64,000 nt of DNA from Prochlorococcus sp. AG-355-G23. GTDB lineage: Bacteria > Cyanobacteriota > Cyanobacteriia > PCC-6307 > Cyanobiaceae. The position numbers and the translations under genes were made by a program. Below are positions 48,238-56,893 of this stretch, piece by piece; position 1 is the stretch's first letter; every line of letters starts with the position of its first letter. The stretch covers positions 1 to 64,000 of the forward strand of contig QCDK01000001.1 in the NCBI GenBank assembly GCA_003278765.1, in the 5' to 3' direction. The notes under the pieces are model-generated. The model saw only the letters and a list, made by a program, of their open reading frames with translations, was not told the DNA's origin and did not search any database.

Positions 48238-48570
48238 ATGCCTTATATTAATGTTTCTACTTCAGCAAAAATAGAGGATAAGAAGAAATTACTTGAAGAA
48301 ATTTCAATATTAGTCGCGTCTTTAACAAATAAATCAAAAAGATTTGTTATGGCTAAGTTAGATGATAATTTAGAAATGTATTTTGATGATGAAAGACCTT
48401 GTTGTTTTTTAGAAATTAAGTCGATAGGCTCTTTAAATCCTTCAGAGATGGCAAAGCAAATATCTAATTTTGTTTATGAAAAAATTGGAATTCCAATAGA
48501 TAAAATTTATATTTCTTTCGAGGATGTGCCCGCTTCATTATGGGCTTGGAATGGAAGAACCTTTGGTTAA
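48238..48570 (+). CDS. Macrophage migration inhibitory factor (MIF)-like tautomerase
   Basis: The 110-residue protein begins MPYINVSTSAKIEDKKKLLE, so removal of Met leaves the catalytic Pro1 of the MIF/D-dopachrome tautomerase family. KRFVMAKLDDNLEMYFDD follows and FEDVPASLWAWNGRTFG ends it, as in eukaryotic MIF. A MIF homologue of this kind is established in Prochlorococcus. The physiological substrate in bacteria is not known. The gene lies 27 bases upstream of a DUF1824-like gene. Confidence 0.92.
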   Translation: MPYINVSTSAKIEDKKKLLEEISILVASLTNKSKRFVMAKLDDNLEMYFDDERPCCFLEIKSIGSLNPSEMAKQISNFVYEKIGIPIDKIYISFEDVPASLWAWNGRTFG

Positions 48571-48597
48571 TAATTTATTATTTTAGGTACTAATTTA

Positions 48598-48984
48598 ATG
48601 GAAATAAATAAATTAGCTGATTTAAACAGTCTTAGAACTGCTCCTCATTTAAGCAGTAGTCAAGAAAAAAAACTATTAATAGAATTAGAAACTAATATTT
48701 ATAATGCCGATTGGATAACAATAGGAATAATGGCAGCTTCTGATACCAAAGCTATTGAAGCACTGAAATCAATTTCTAATAAATATTCCTCAATAAAATT
48801 TGGTAATTTAGATTCGCTTCATGCTGATGGATATGTTTTTTTAAAAGGCAACCAAAAAACTGGTAATGTTTTTGTTAGATCTGAGAATGGTCTGGGAGAA
48901 GGAATTTTAATAACTTGCCAATATGATGAAGATGCAGAAGAATCTAATACTTTTGGACCTTTGCCATTAGATTTTTTTTCATGA
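48598..48984 (+). CDS. DUF1824-like cyanobacterial protein
   Basis: The 128-residue protein begins MEINKLADLNSLRTAPHLSS and contains NADWITIGIMAASDTKAIEA, NLDSLHADGYVFLKGNQKTG and GEGILITCQYDEDAEES, then a C-terminal TFGPLPLDFF. This matches, from memory, the conserved cyanobacterial family DUF1824. No membrane segment or signal peptide is present. It probably shares a transcript with the MIF-like gene. Confidence 0.7.
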   Translation: MEINKLADLNSLRTAPHLSSSQEKKLLIELETNIYNADWITIGIMAASDTKAIEALKSISNKYSSIKFGNLDSLHADGYVFLKGNQKTGNVFVRSENGLGEGILITCQYDEDAEESNTFGPLPLDFFS

Positions 48985-49139
48985 TTAATTTCTAATTTAT
49001 GTTTATATTGGATTAAGTTTTATGCTATCCAAATACCAGATAATGCTTCTCAGAAATTAGAGTTAAAAATATTTTTTGTTTTAAGCTTTGTTATTATGTT
49101 TAATGGCATTGATCTAAATTCTAAACTTCTTAAAATTTG

Positions 49140-50006
49140 ATGTTTTTTCAGGATATAATTCAAAATTTAAATAATTTTTGGTCCAAAGAGGGTTGTTTAA
49201 TTATGCAGCCATATGATACTGAAAAGGGTGCTGGTACAATGAGTCCTCATACTTTTTTGAGGGCAATTGGACCCGAACCTTGGTCTGTTGCATATGCTGA
49301 GCCCTGTAGAAGACCCACAGACGGAAGATTTGGTGATAACCCTAATCGTGCACAACATTATTTTCAATATCAAGTAATAATTAAGCCTTCCCCAGATGGG
49401 ATCCAAGAAAAATATTTGAAATCTCTGGAATCTCTTGGAATAGAGGCTAAAAATCATGACATAAGATTTGTTGAAGATAATTGGGAGTCGCCAACTCTTG
49501 GAGCTTGGGGCGTAGGTTGGGAAGTATGGCTAGACGGAATGGAAGTTACTCAATTCACTTATTTTCAACAATGCGGGGGAGTTGATTGTCAACCAATACC
49601 AATTGAAATTACATACGGTTTAGAGAGAATTGCAATGTTTTTGCAGGATAAAGAAAGTATCTGGGACTTAAATTGGAATAAAGATCTGAAATACAGCGAT
49701 ATTTGGCTTGAATTTGAAAAAGGTCAATGTTCATATAATTTCTCTGAATCAAATCCTGAAAATCTCAGAAAATTATTTGAGATATATCAAGATGAAGCAA
49801 ATTCATTAATTGAAAAGAAGCTAACTTACCCCGCGCTTGATTATGTTTTAAAGTGTAGTCATAGCTTTAATTTGCTTGATGCTAGAGGCGTAATATCAGT
49901 AACTGATCGTGCCCAGTATATAGAAAAAATCAGAAAGTTAGCTAGAGAAGTCGCGTCTTCATGGATACTAGAGAGGGAACGCATGGGCTTTCCCTTAGTA
50001 AAGTAA
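49140..50006 (+). CDS. glyQ: Glycyl-tRNA synthetase alpha subunit
   Basis: The 288-residue protein starts [20 protein letters not shown] and includes [40 protein letters not shown] and [17 protein letters not shown], which are diagnostic of the alpha subunit of the tetrameric bacterial enzyme. It carries the ATP and glycine site; glyS is not in the window. I start at ATG 49140 rather than the in-frame TTG three bases upstream. Confidence 0.96.
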   Translation: MFFQDIIQNLNNFWSKEGCLIMQPYDTEKGAGTMSPHTFLRAIGPEPWSVAYAEPCRRPTDGRFGDNPNRAQHYFQYQVIIKPSPDGIQEKYLKSLESLGIEAKNHDIRFVEDNWESPTLGAWGVGWEVWLDGMEVTQFTYFQQCGGVDCQPIPIEITYGLERIAMFLQDKESIWDLNWNKDLKYSDIWLEFEKGQCSYNFSESNPENLRKLFEIYQDEANSLIEKKLTYPALDYVLKCSHSFNLLDARGVISVTDRAQYIEKIRKLAREVASSWILERERMGFPLVK

Positions 50007-50138
50007 GATTTATATCTCGAAAGTATCAGAATGTTATTTCCTAAGGTAAAGAAATATACATGACAAAGTGATTTTTTATTTTTGGATTATTTCTACCAAA
50101 TTTTTGTTGTAAGGTAACAAAAATAACAATTTTAATAA

Positions 50139-51167
50139 ATGAAATTAAAGAATTATTTAAAAAAGCTATTTTTTGCTTCAGTGACATTATCGCTACTTCT
50201 AAATAATCAACCTGTAAATTCTGCAGAGAAAGAGGTTAGGTTATTTTCTGGTAGACATTACAATACAGATAAAGAGGTTTATCAAAAATTTCAAGAACAA
50301 ACTGGCATCAAAGTTAGATATATAGAAACAGATGGAAAAGCTATAATTGAGCGCTTAAAAAGAGAGGGTAAAAATTCTCAGGCTGATTTAGTAATTCTTG
50401 TTGATGCAGCAAGAATTGAAAATGCATCAAAGGCAAATTTATTTCAAAAAATTAATTCAAATATTCTAGAAAATAGTGTTCCAAATAATTTAAGAGATCC
50501 TAGAAATAAATGGTTTGGCCTTACTAGGCGATTAAGGGTAATCATCACAAATCCGGATATTGTGGATATTACAAAAATCAAAAATTTTGAGGATCTAACC
50601 AATCCTTCTTTTAAAGGAAAAGTATGTCTAAGAAATAGAAAAAGTCCTTATAATCAATCTTTGGTTTCTAATCAAATAGCAAAGAAAGGCGTTGGCCAAA
50701 CAAAAATTTGGCTTAAGGGTTTGATATCAAATGTCTCCACTCCCTATTTTTCTGGAGATTCTTCATTAATAAGAGCTGTAGGGCAGGGAACGTGCGGTAT
50801 TGGAATCGTTAATCATTATTATGTCGCAAGGATGCTTGATGGAGTTAAAGGCCCAAGAGATGCTTCTTTAGCAGAAAAAATAAAATTAATAATACCCAAT
50901 CCTGCGCATGTAAATATAACTGCTGGGGGCGTATATAAATATGCAGAAAACAAGACTGAGGCTATTAAACTTCTTGAATATTTAGCTTCTAGTGAAGGTA
51001 GTCAAGGTTTAGCTAATAAAACTTATGAGCACCCTTTAAAGGAATCAAGTCAAAATAGAATTGTTAGTAAATTTGGAGATTTCACTCCAGATAAAGTGAC
51101 TATAAAAGAAATTGGCAAATTCAATAGTAAGGCAATAGAAATAATGAAAGAAACTGGTTGGAATTAA
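50139..51167 (+). CDS. futA: Ferric iron ABC transporter, periplasmic binding protein
   Basis: The 342-residue protein has a signal peptide at about 1-29 (LKKLFFASVTLSLLLNNQPV, cleaved near NSA) and then VRLFSGRHYNTDKEVYQKF, GKAIIERLKREGKNSQADL, NKWFGLTRRLRVIITN and GSQGLANKTYEHPL. These blocks match FutA/IdiA, where the tyrosines in the two lobes (GRHYNT, NHYYVAR) bind Fe3+. It would deliver iron to the FutB-FutC permease, which is not encoded here. Confidence 0.93.
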   Translation: MKLKNYLKKLFFASVTLSLLLNNQPVNSAEKEVRLFSGRHYNTDKEVYQKFQEQTGIKVRYIETDGKAIIERLKREGKNSQADLVILVDAARIENASKANLFQKINSNILENSVPNNLRDPRNKWFGLTRRLRVIITNPDIVDITKIKNFEDLTNPSFKGKVCLRNRKSPYNQSLVSNQIAKKGVGQTKIWLKGLISNVSTPYFSGDSSLIRAVGQGTCGIGIVNHYYVARMLDGVKGPRDASLAEKIKLIIPNPAHVNITAGGVYKYAENKTEAIKLLEYLASSEGSQGLANKTYEHPLKESSQNRIVSKFGDFTPDKVTIKEIGKFNSKAIEIMKETGWN

Positions 51168-51221
51168 CAAAAATCTAAATATATTTTTAGTATAAATTTT
51201 TTAATTTATATTTTAAATATG

Positions 51222-51306
51222 GGAGAGGTGGCTGAGTGGTCGAAAGCGAACGACTCGAAATCGTTTAATAGGTAACTATTCGTGGGTTCGAATCCCACCC
51301 TCTCCG
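51222..51306 (+). tRNA. tRNA-Ser (anticodon CGA)
   Basis: The sequence folds as a class II tRNA: acceptor GGAGAGG pairs with CCTCTCC, D arm TGGCTGAGTGGTCGAAAGC, anticodon stem-loop ACGA-CTCGAAA-TCGT with anticodon CGA, a long variable arm (AATAGGTAACTATTC), and T arm GTGGGTTCGAATCCCAC. The discriminator is G. The 85-base length and variable arm fit tRNA-Ser. Confidence 0.97.
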
Positions 51307-51342
51307 TTAATTTATCGTTTCTGGAAGTCCCAATAATAAAAT

Positions 51343-51366
51343 AAGAGGGCATTTATTTGCCCTCTT
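51343..51366. terminator. Hairpin behind tRNA-Ser
   Basis: A perfect stem AAGAGGGC / GCCCTCTT with loop ATTTATTT lies 37 bases after the tRNA. On the plus strand it is followed by CGAGTC rather than a T run; read from the minus strand the stem is followed by ATTTTATTATT. It could therefore end transcription in either direction, more convincingly on the minus strand. Confidence 0.55.
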
Positions 51367-51403
51367 CGAGTCTTATGCACCTCGCTGTCCACAAAGTCGA
51401 TGA

Positions 51404-51548
51404 AGTGCTTTTGACTCCTGAATTATTTCTACTCCTACTTAATTAGAAAAGATAGTAGCGACAACCGCAAAGCACTAATACTCGGGTATTAATACTCTAT
51501 TAATTTCATATGAATAAGAGGATAATAAAGGAGTAGAGATATAGGAGG
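51404..51548 (+). promoter_or_regulatory. Structured leader RNA upstream of the 52-residue peptide (candidate glutamine-type riboswitch)
   Basis: The stem AGTGCTTT (51404-51411) pairs with AAAGCACT (51469-51476) and encloses a three-way junction. Its second arm is GCG-ACAAC-CGC at 51458-51468, directly abutting the closing stem. The other arm region holds two ACTCCT elements (51414-51419, 51431-51436). Downstream there are two AGGAG elements, one at 51529-51533 and one in the Shine-Dalgarno AGGAGG (51543-51548); TCTACTCCT (51428-51436) is a perfect 9-base match to AGGAGTAGA (51529-51537). The AGTAG...CCG-AAAG arrangement recalls the glnA/Downstream-peptide RNAs. The structure is seen; the class is inference. 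Confidence 0.4.
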
Positions 51549-51552
51549 TTTT

Positions 51553-51711
51553 ATGAGACTCACCACTCCATTCACTGCCCTTAGAAATGCGACTTCAGAT
51601 ATTTGGAGAATGCATGATTTTAATTATCAACTGCCAAAAGATTCAAGACAAGATTATTGGGAGAAAGAGTGCATAGATCACCCAACAAGTTCTCATTGCA
51701 AAGTTTACTAA
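51553..51711 (+). CDS. 52-residue protein with a CP12-like C-terminal motif
   Basis: An ATG with a near-perfect Shine-Dalgarno (AGGAGG, 51543-51548) begins MRLTTPFTALRNATSDIWRM. The C-terminus, YWEKECIDHPTSSHCKVY, has the Cys-x3-Pro-x4-Cys-x2-Tyr spacing of the CP12 tail that binds GAPDH (CxxxPxxxxCxxY). The N-terminal half is not CP12-like and there is no PRK-binding cysteine pair. A strong RBS, its own leader and a terminator at 51736-51759 argue for real expression. A role in redox-controlled protein binding is inference. Confidence 0.75.
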   Translation: MRLTTPFTALRNATSDIWRMHDFNYQLPKDSRQDYWEKECIDHPTSSHCKVY

Positions 51712-51735
51712 AGGTAATATAAATTCAAGACATTA

Positions 51736-51759
51736 AAAAGACCCTTTTGAGGGTCTTTT
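51736..51759 (+). terminator. Rho-independent terminator of the 52-residue gene
   Basis: A nine-base stem AAAAGACCC / GGGTCTTTT with loop TTTTGA lies 24 bases after the stop and is followed by CTTCT. The A-rich 5' arm and T-rich 3' arm fit a factor-independent terminator. Confidence 0.8.
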
Positions 51760-51804
51760 CTTCTGAGTAAGTAGGTATTCTTTTATTATAGAACTAAAGA
51801 AAAT

Positions 51805-52407
51805 ATGGCTTTTAATAATTTAATATCTAAATATGATTGGCAATATCTTGTAACAGGATTTTTTTTAATTTCAATTTTTATTTTTACAGATTTAATTGGC
51901 GTTATTGATAAAGAATATTTTTACTTTGTACCAAGATTAATTAGTGATCAACCCCATAGGATTTTCACATCAATTCTAATCCACGCAGATTTAAATCATT
52001 TACTAAGTAATCTTGGAGGAATAATTATCACCAGATATTTTTTGATGAGACTTGGAATTACAAGCAGATTTTTTTATTTGAAATTTATTTTTATTTGTTC
52101 TTTTTTAAATTTTTTTATAATCTGGGTTTACGAAAAGATCTTATCCTACTTTAATATCTTTCCCAACTATGTTGCTTTAGGATTTAGTGGAATAATTTAT
52201 GCTTTATTTGGATTCTTACTATTTACTTCTTTTTATGGAAAGAAATATTTTTTAGGTAAAGAAATCGGTTTGAAGTCCAATTATGAAGTTCAAAAAATGT
52301 CAAAGACAATATGCATTATAGGTTTTATCTTCTCTTTTTTGCCAGGGGTAAGTTTATTAGGTCATTTAAGTGGATTTATTGCTGGGTGTTTTTTAATCTT
52401 AATCTAG
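51805..52407 (+). CDS. Rhomboid-family intramembrane serine protease
   Basis: The 200-residue protein has six hydrophobic helices, HADLNHLLSNLGGIII in the first half, the catalytic serine in VALGFSGIIYALFGF and the catalytic histidine in GHLSGFIAG. Rhomboids cleave membrane helices within the bilayer. The substrate is unknown. It follows the small-peptide terminator and shares strand with the next membrane gene. Confidence 0.88.
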   Translation: MAFNNLISKYDWQYLVTGFFLISIFIFTDLIGVIDKEYFYFVPRLISDQPHRIFTSILIHADLNHLLSNLGGIIITRYFLMRLGITSRFFYLKFIFICSFLNFFIIWVYEKILSYFNIFPNYVALGFSGIIYALFGFLLFTSFYGKKYFLGKEIGLKSNYEVQKMSKTICIIGFIFSFLPGVSLLGHLSGFIAGCFLILI

Positions 52408-52465
52408 TTAAGATTAATTATTATTTGATCAAATTAATAACTTTATTTGAAATAGTTGAACTTAT

Positions 52466-53014
52466 ATGAGTAAAAAAGAAAAAAATTTAAAATCAGTAAT
52501 TCTTAAAATCTTTTTTACCTATTTATTTGTATATATTTTGGCATTAGTATTCAGATATAACAATGATGTTGAATCTGTATTAAATAATATTCAATACAGA
52601 TATTTGATAGTTTTGAACTTAATCTCTATCTTTTTAGGTTTACCTTTATCGATTATATTTGATTTTATATTAATAAAGCTATTTGGGTTATATTATGTTT
52701 TATTTTTTTCTCCTTCTTTAACTATTTTGAGTTTTGTTCAAGTTCTTATTATGAGAAAAATTAATTTAAAACTCTTAAATAGAACATATTTTTTTAAAAA
52801 AATAGAAAATAATTATCTTTTAAAATTATTTAAAAACATTACTTTTAGATCTTCTTATATTTTAATTTTAAGGTCATTCCCAATTTTGCCTCACATATTT
52901 GGTAGTTATATTATTGCCTCTTCACAAATCAAAAAAAATGAAATTTTAATATATACTTTTTTAGGTTCAGTTTTTTATTATATTTTTTTATATTTAATAA
53001 TTTCGAATGTCTAG
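52466..53014 (+). CDS. Polytopic membrane protein, possibly TVP38/VTT-like
   Basis: The 182-residue protein has four to five hydrophobic segments and a central basic stretch. The segment RSFPILPHIFGSYIIASSQI near residues 145-165 resembles the conserved RxxPxxP...SxxxG...I of SNARE-associated (VTT) proteins, but the rest is poorly conserved in my judgement. It may be a lipid-scramblase-like membrane protein. Confidence is limited. Confidence 0.55.
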   Translation: MSKKEKNLKSVILKIFFTYLFVYILALVFRYNNDVESVLNNIQYRYLIVLNLISIFLGLPLSIIFDFILIKLFGLYYVLFFSPSLTILSFVQVLIMRKINLKLLNRTYFFKKIENNYLLKLFKNITFRSSYILILRSFPILPHIFGSYIIASSQIKKNEILIYTFLGSVFYYIFLYLIISNV

Positions 53015-53219
53015 TAAAACTTATCCATGGATTCTCGAAAACTTAGCAAAATTCTATACAAGTTTTATCCCCTTATACGCAGGTGAATTTATAATATATA
53101 ATTATTAAAATCTTTTTTACTACTGGTGAAATTATTTTCTAGGAAACATTGAGATTGATTAAATTTTTTCCCATTACTTATAATGAAAAAATTACTTTGA
53201 CAATATAAGAAGTTTTTAC

Positions 53220-55043
53220 ATGAGGTTGATTTTTTACTTATTTTTGATTAGTCAATTATTAAATTATATTGGGGTATTTGCAGAAAAAACAAGAGAAGAT
53301 TCGTCAGGATTAAATTCGATTAAATGGGAAAAGGTAAAGGAAAATAATTCTGAACCAGAAAAACAGATTATCTGGAGATCTTACAAGAATGATGAATCTT
53401 ATTTTGAAAATAAAAAACAAAAAAGTTCAGTAAAAAATAGAAATTACTCTTCAAGCGAGGAAAAAATATTTGAATCCACAAAAAATTCAGGTTTTTTTAC
53501 TACTCAAATAGAACCTTTTTTACCACTCAATAATTTTCATAAATATGGTAATTTCCAAACCTCCATAAGGTGGAAATCATCTTTTCAAGGAGGAGCAGCA
53601 GGTGGAACTGGGCAACAAAACCCTTCATTCGTTTTTGATTATGGGATTTCGGATACTGCCCTAATGACCATTTATTTTTCGGAGGCTGATGATGACTTAT
53701 ATAATTTGATTGATGGTCAAAAAGTAAATTACCATTGGCAAAATTATGCCTTTTCATTTAAGAAAGAACTATTAAATAATAATGAAAATAGCTTTGGAAT
53801 ATCAATAGTACCAACCTTTGAATATTGGCGGCACTCTAGCGGATCTAAGGATTCTAAAAGTATTTATAATCAACAAGATAGTTTAAATGGTAAAGATCAA
53901 TTCGATAATTTGGTTGGATCCTTATCCTTACCAATATCAAAAGAATTAAGTGAAAAATTAACAGCTTTATTCGTTCCAGGAATTAATTTCTTGCCTGAAA
54001 AATTAGGTTCAAAAGGAATTGGTAAAAATGCGTATGGTAATAATTTCTATATTGGAAGTGGTCTTGTTTTTGATGTTGCGGAAGATTTTAATCTCCTTTT
54101 CTCTTACACAACCCCTTTAGGTCCAGGTTTTAATCATTTTGATAAAGACTTAAATTACACCAGAAAGCCCATATACAGCTTTGGCTTAGGGTGGGATATT
54201 AATCCTCAGATTGGAATTGAAGGGAAAATTACAAACTCATATGGGAGTACTCCGTCCACTGGATTACTAACTATTCCATCAGATAATTTGCCACTATACT
54301 CGGCTAACATAATTTATAGGCCCTATCAAAAAGATACATATCTTACTTTGTTAAATGAGAGAGATAAATCAATAAGTAATGGAGGGATTACTGTGAATAA
54401 TGCCTTAATTCCAAAAGCTGGAACCTCACAGGTTAACTTAAATTATGATGAGGGAGGAACTTTGTTTGGTTTTTATGGATATTCTTTATCAAATATTTTC
54501 CAAGTTGAGCTTCTAAATATAGGTAGTTTTGATGAATTAAATTTTGGAGGAGATAAGAACTCAAATTTATATTCAACTTATTTAAGTGATAATAATTTTA
54601 ATTTCAGATTGGGAGGAAAACTATTATTATTTAGCCCACAAAAAAATGACCTTTTTTGGGTTTCACTAAGATCATCAGTCGGAAGAAATAATGATACTAA
54701 TCAAGGTTATGTTTTCTCAGAATTTATAAATACTTTTAGAGTCAATAATTGGTTAGCCTTTAATGTTAGTCCAAAATACTTTTTTAGTGGGGTTGAAAGT
54801 TTCGGAGGGATAGGTTTCTCAAGTTACATAAATTTATTTGATAATTTAATGCTAATACCAGAAATAAATACTTCAATTAAAAATAACTCAGATTTAAATT
54901 CTACTATTGCATTAAGATATAGTTTTTCACCTGAAAAGTCATTAGATTTATATTATTCAAATGCTGCTGGAGTCCAAGATATTGGACAACTTATTAAAGT
55001 TGAAGATTATAGATTAGGATTTAGGTTTAATTTTTTATTATAA
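53220..55043 (+). CDS. Outer-membrane beta-barrel protein
   Basis: The 607-residue protein has a signal peptide (MRLIFYLFLISQLLNYIGVF, cleaved near FAEK), a charged linker of about 75 residues rich in Lys, Glu and Ser, and then alternating amphipathic strands ending EDYRLGFRFNFLL, a typical barrel C-terminus. Strands such as YNFDLNFRLGGKLLLFS-type repeats are evident across 100-607. It is probably a large porin-like or LPS-related barrel of the outer membrane. Function is unknown. Confidence 0.7.
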   Translation: MRLIFYLFLISQLLNYIGVFAEKTREDSSGLNSIKWEKVKENNSEPEKQIIWRSYKNDESYFENKKQKSSVKNRNYSSSEEKIFESTKNSGFFTTQIEPFLPLNNFHKYGNFQTSIRWKSSFQGGAAGGTGQQNPSFVFDYGISDTALMTIYFSEADDDLYNLIDGQKVNYHWQNYAFSFKKELLNNNENSFGISIVPTFEYWRHSSGSKDSKSIYNQQDSLNGKDQFDNLVGSLSLPISKELSEKLTALFVPGINFLPEKLGSKGIGKNAYGNNFYIGSGLVFDVAEDFNLLFSYTTPLGPGFNHFDKDLNYTRKPIYSFGLGWDINPQIGIEGKITNSYGSTPSTGLLTIPSDNLPLYSANIIYRPYQKDTYLTLLNERDKSISNGGITVNNALIPKAGTSQVNLNYDEGGTLFGFYGYSLSNIFQVELLNIGSFDELNFGGDKNSNLYSTYLSDNNFNFRLGGKLLLFSPQKNDLFWVSLRSSVGRNNDTNQGYVFSEFINTFRVNNWLAFNVSPKYFFSGVESFGGIGFSSYINLFDNLMLIPEINTSIKNNSDLNSTIALRYSFSPEKSLDLYYSNAAGVQDIGQLIKVEDYRLGFRFNFLL

Positions 55044-55049
55044 AAAAAT

Positions 55050-55301
55050 TTAGATTTCCCAAAAAGGATCTGTAGTTAATGAAACCCTTAATGGACATTT
55101 TTTTTTATTTTTAATTTCACTGATACATGCCCTCACTGTTTCACCGTTTACATCTATTTCGCAGGCTCCACAACTTCCTGTAAGACAGCCAGTCGGTATT
55201 TCTAAACCTGCTTTTTCAGCAGAAGAGAACCAATCATCTCCCTCAGAAACAAATGTTTCATTATTATTTGACCATATAATTTTAATGTTTTTTTCTTTCA
55301 A
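55050..55301 (-). CDS. Small [2Fe-2S] ferredoxin-like protein
   Basis: The 83-residue protein has the cluster motif GCLTGSCGACEIDVNGETVR followed by AC, giving Cys-x4-Cys-x2-Cys with the fourth cysteine only about 11 residues later. That spacing resembles the small-subunit clusters of molybdenum hydroxylases more than plant-type ferredoxin (about 29 residues to the last Cys). The start is TTG at 55301, overlapping the cobQ stop by 4 bases (TTGA), so expression is probably coupled. Its redox partner is unknown. Confidence 0.85.
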   Translation of the reverse strand: MKEKNIKIIWSNNNETFVSEGDDWFSSAEKAGLEIPTGCLTGSCGACEIDVNGETVRACISEIKNKKKCPLRVSLTTDPFWEI

Positions 55302-56827
55302 CTTAAAAATAATTTGAGATTTAAATGTTTATCGAATTCATTAGCAAGATTATTAATAATGGATTCTCTCTTTTTTTTATAAGATATTGATTCTCTATTT
55401 AATAATGGTAAATTTTTACTCTTCCTTATTAAATTAATATATTTATCTCTCCAACTATCATTTTCGAATATCCCATGAATATATGTTCCTGCAATAGTCC
55501 CACCCCCATTATTTTCTTTATACCAACCTAGATCCAAGTCTTTGAAGATAGGTTTTATATCGAAAGTTTTTTGAGTTATATCTAATTTTGTTTGTCCATT
55601 GTGAATCTCAAATCCATTAATTTTTGCTTGGCATGGCCATAAAGATTGGGAGTTGATTTGACGTGTTATTTTTTTTTCAAGAAAAGTGGTTTTTAATGGA
55701 AGTAATCCAATTCCTTTAGTTTTTTGTTCAGAATAATTTTTAGAACCCTCTTTTGAATAAGGATCCTCAAGTACTGTTCCTAACATTTGTAAACCTCCAC
55801 AGATCCCAACTATATTTCCATTACTATTTGCATATTCTCTTATATCTTGAGAGAGCCCTGAATTCTCAAGATATATTTGATCTTTAATAGTCTGTTTACT
55901 CCCAGGAAGAATAATAAAGTCATACTTTCTCAAGTTTTGCGATTCTCTAATCCATTCAATTAATAATGATTTTTCATTTTCTAATGGATCAAAATCTGAA
56001 AAGTTACTTATAGATGGCAATTTTATAATTCCAACTTTGATCTCAGGATCTGAGAAAAGTGGTTTTTTTTCTATTAAATCTAAAGAATCTTCAGGAGGGA
56101 ATGAATCATTTAACCATGGAATAATCCCAAGAACAGGTATTTTAGTTTTACTTTCTATCCATTTTTTCCCTTCTTCAAATAATGAAAAATCTCCTCTATA
56201 TCTATTTATAATAATTCCTTTAATAAGCTTCTTTTCTTCGGGTTTCATTAATTCAAGAGTACCAATTATTTGTGCGAATACGCCTCCCCTTTCAATATCA
56301 GTGACCAAAATGCAATTTGCATTTAAATACTTAGCAACTCTTAAATTAGTCAGATCTCTATGTATTAAATTCATCTCTACCGGACTTCCAGCCCCTTCGA
56401 TAATTAAACGGCAATGAGGATTTCTTTTATAAATAGAATTTAAACTTTTTTCAATTACTTTCCAGCCAGGGACAAACCAATCTTTATAGTAATTTTGTGC
56501 GGTTGTAGTACCTATGCTTTTGCCAAGGTGAATCACCTCGCTTGTTGAGTTTCCTTGTGGTTTTAATAAAATGGGATTCATCTCTGCAGAGGGATTAATA
56601 CCACAAGCAAAAGCTTGAAGTGCTTGTGAATATGCCATCTCCCCACCTTCCCAATCAACCCAAGCATTGTTACTCATATTTTGTCCTTTAAAAGGTATTG
56701 GTTCTTCTCCTAAATTTTTAAGAATCCTGCAAATAGCAGTAACTGTTAAAGATTTCCCTGCGCCACTGGAAGTGCCTAAGACCATTATTGGTTTCCTTCT
56801 TTCATGTGATTTCACTTCTAAATCCAT
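55298..56827 (-). CDS. cobQ: Cobyric acid synthase
   Basis: The 509-residue amidotransferase has an N-terminal P-loop (VLGTSSGAGKSLTVTAICRI), RLIIEGAGSPVEMNL, ILVTDIERGGVFAQIIGTLE, and a C-terminal type I glutaminase with the nucleophile in GNIVGICGGLQMLG and YIHGIFEND. It amidates adenosylcobyrinic acid a,c-diamide, a step of B12 synthesis. It is divergent from maf. Confidence 0.95.
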   Translation of the reverse strand: MDLEVKSHERRKPIMVLGTSSGAGKSLTVTAICRILKNLGEEPIPFKGQNMSNNAWVDWEGGEMAYSQALQAFACGINPSAEMNPILLKPQGNSTSEVIHLGKSIGTTTAQNYYKDWFVPGWKVIEKSLNSIYKRNPHCRLIIEGAGSPVEMNLIHRDLTNLRVAKYLNANCILVTDIERGGVFAQIIGTLELMKPEEKKLIKGIIINRYRGDFSLFEEGKKWIESKTKIPVLGIIPWLNDSFPPEDSLDLIEKKPLFSDPEIKVGIIKLPSISNFSDFDPLENEKSLLIEWIRESQNLRKYDFIILPGSKQTIKDQIYLENSGLSQDIREYANSNGNIVGICGGLQMLGTVLEDPYSKEGSKNYSEQKTKGIGLLPLKTTFLEKKITRQINSQSLWPCQAKINGFEIHNGQTKLDITQKTFDIKPIFKDLDLGWYKENNGGGTIAGTYIHGIFENDSWRDKYINLIRKSKNLPLLNRESISYKKKRESIINNLANEFDKHLNLKLFLS

Positions 56828-56893
56828 TAGTAATTTATATTAATTTTAAAATTTATTAATTATTAAATTGAATTATAATTTGATAAAAAATTT

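Noticed and set aside
51361-51480. Yfr1-like ACTCCT elements.
   Set aside because: The diagnostic ACTCCTCACAC core of Yfr1 is absent; the elements fit better as anti-Shine-Dalgarno parts of the leader.
53007-53108. A 33-codon frame overlapping the end of the VTT-like gene (MSSKTYPWILENLAKF...).
   Set aside because: No Shine-Dalgarno, overlaps the upstream stop and has no recognisable motif; too weak to call a gene.
53142-53149. GGAAACA-like string resembling Yfr2-family small RNA motifs.
   Set aside because: Only one copy with no stem context or promoter; chance match in AT-rich sequence.
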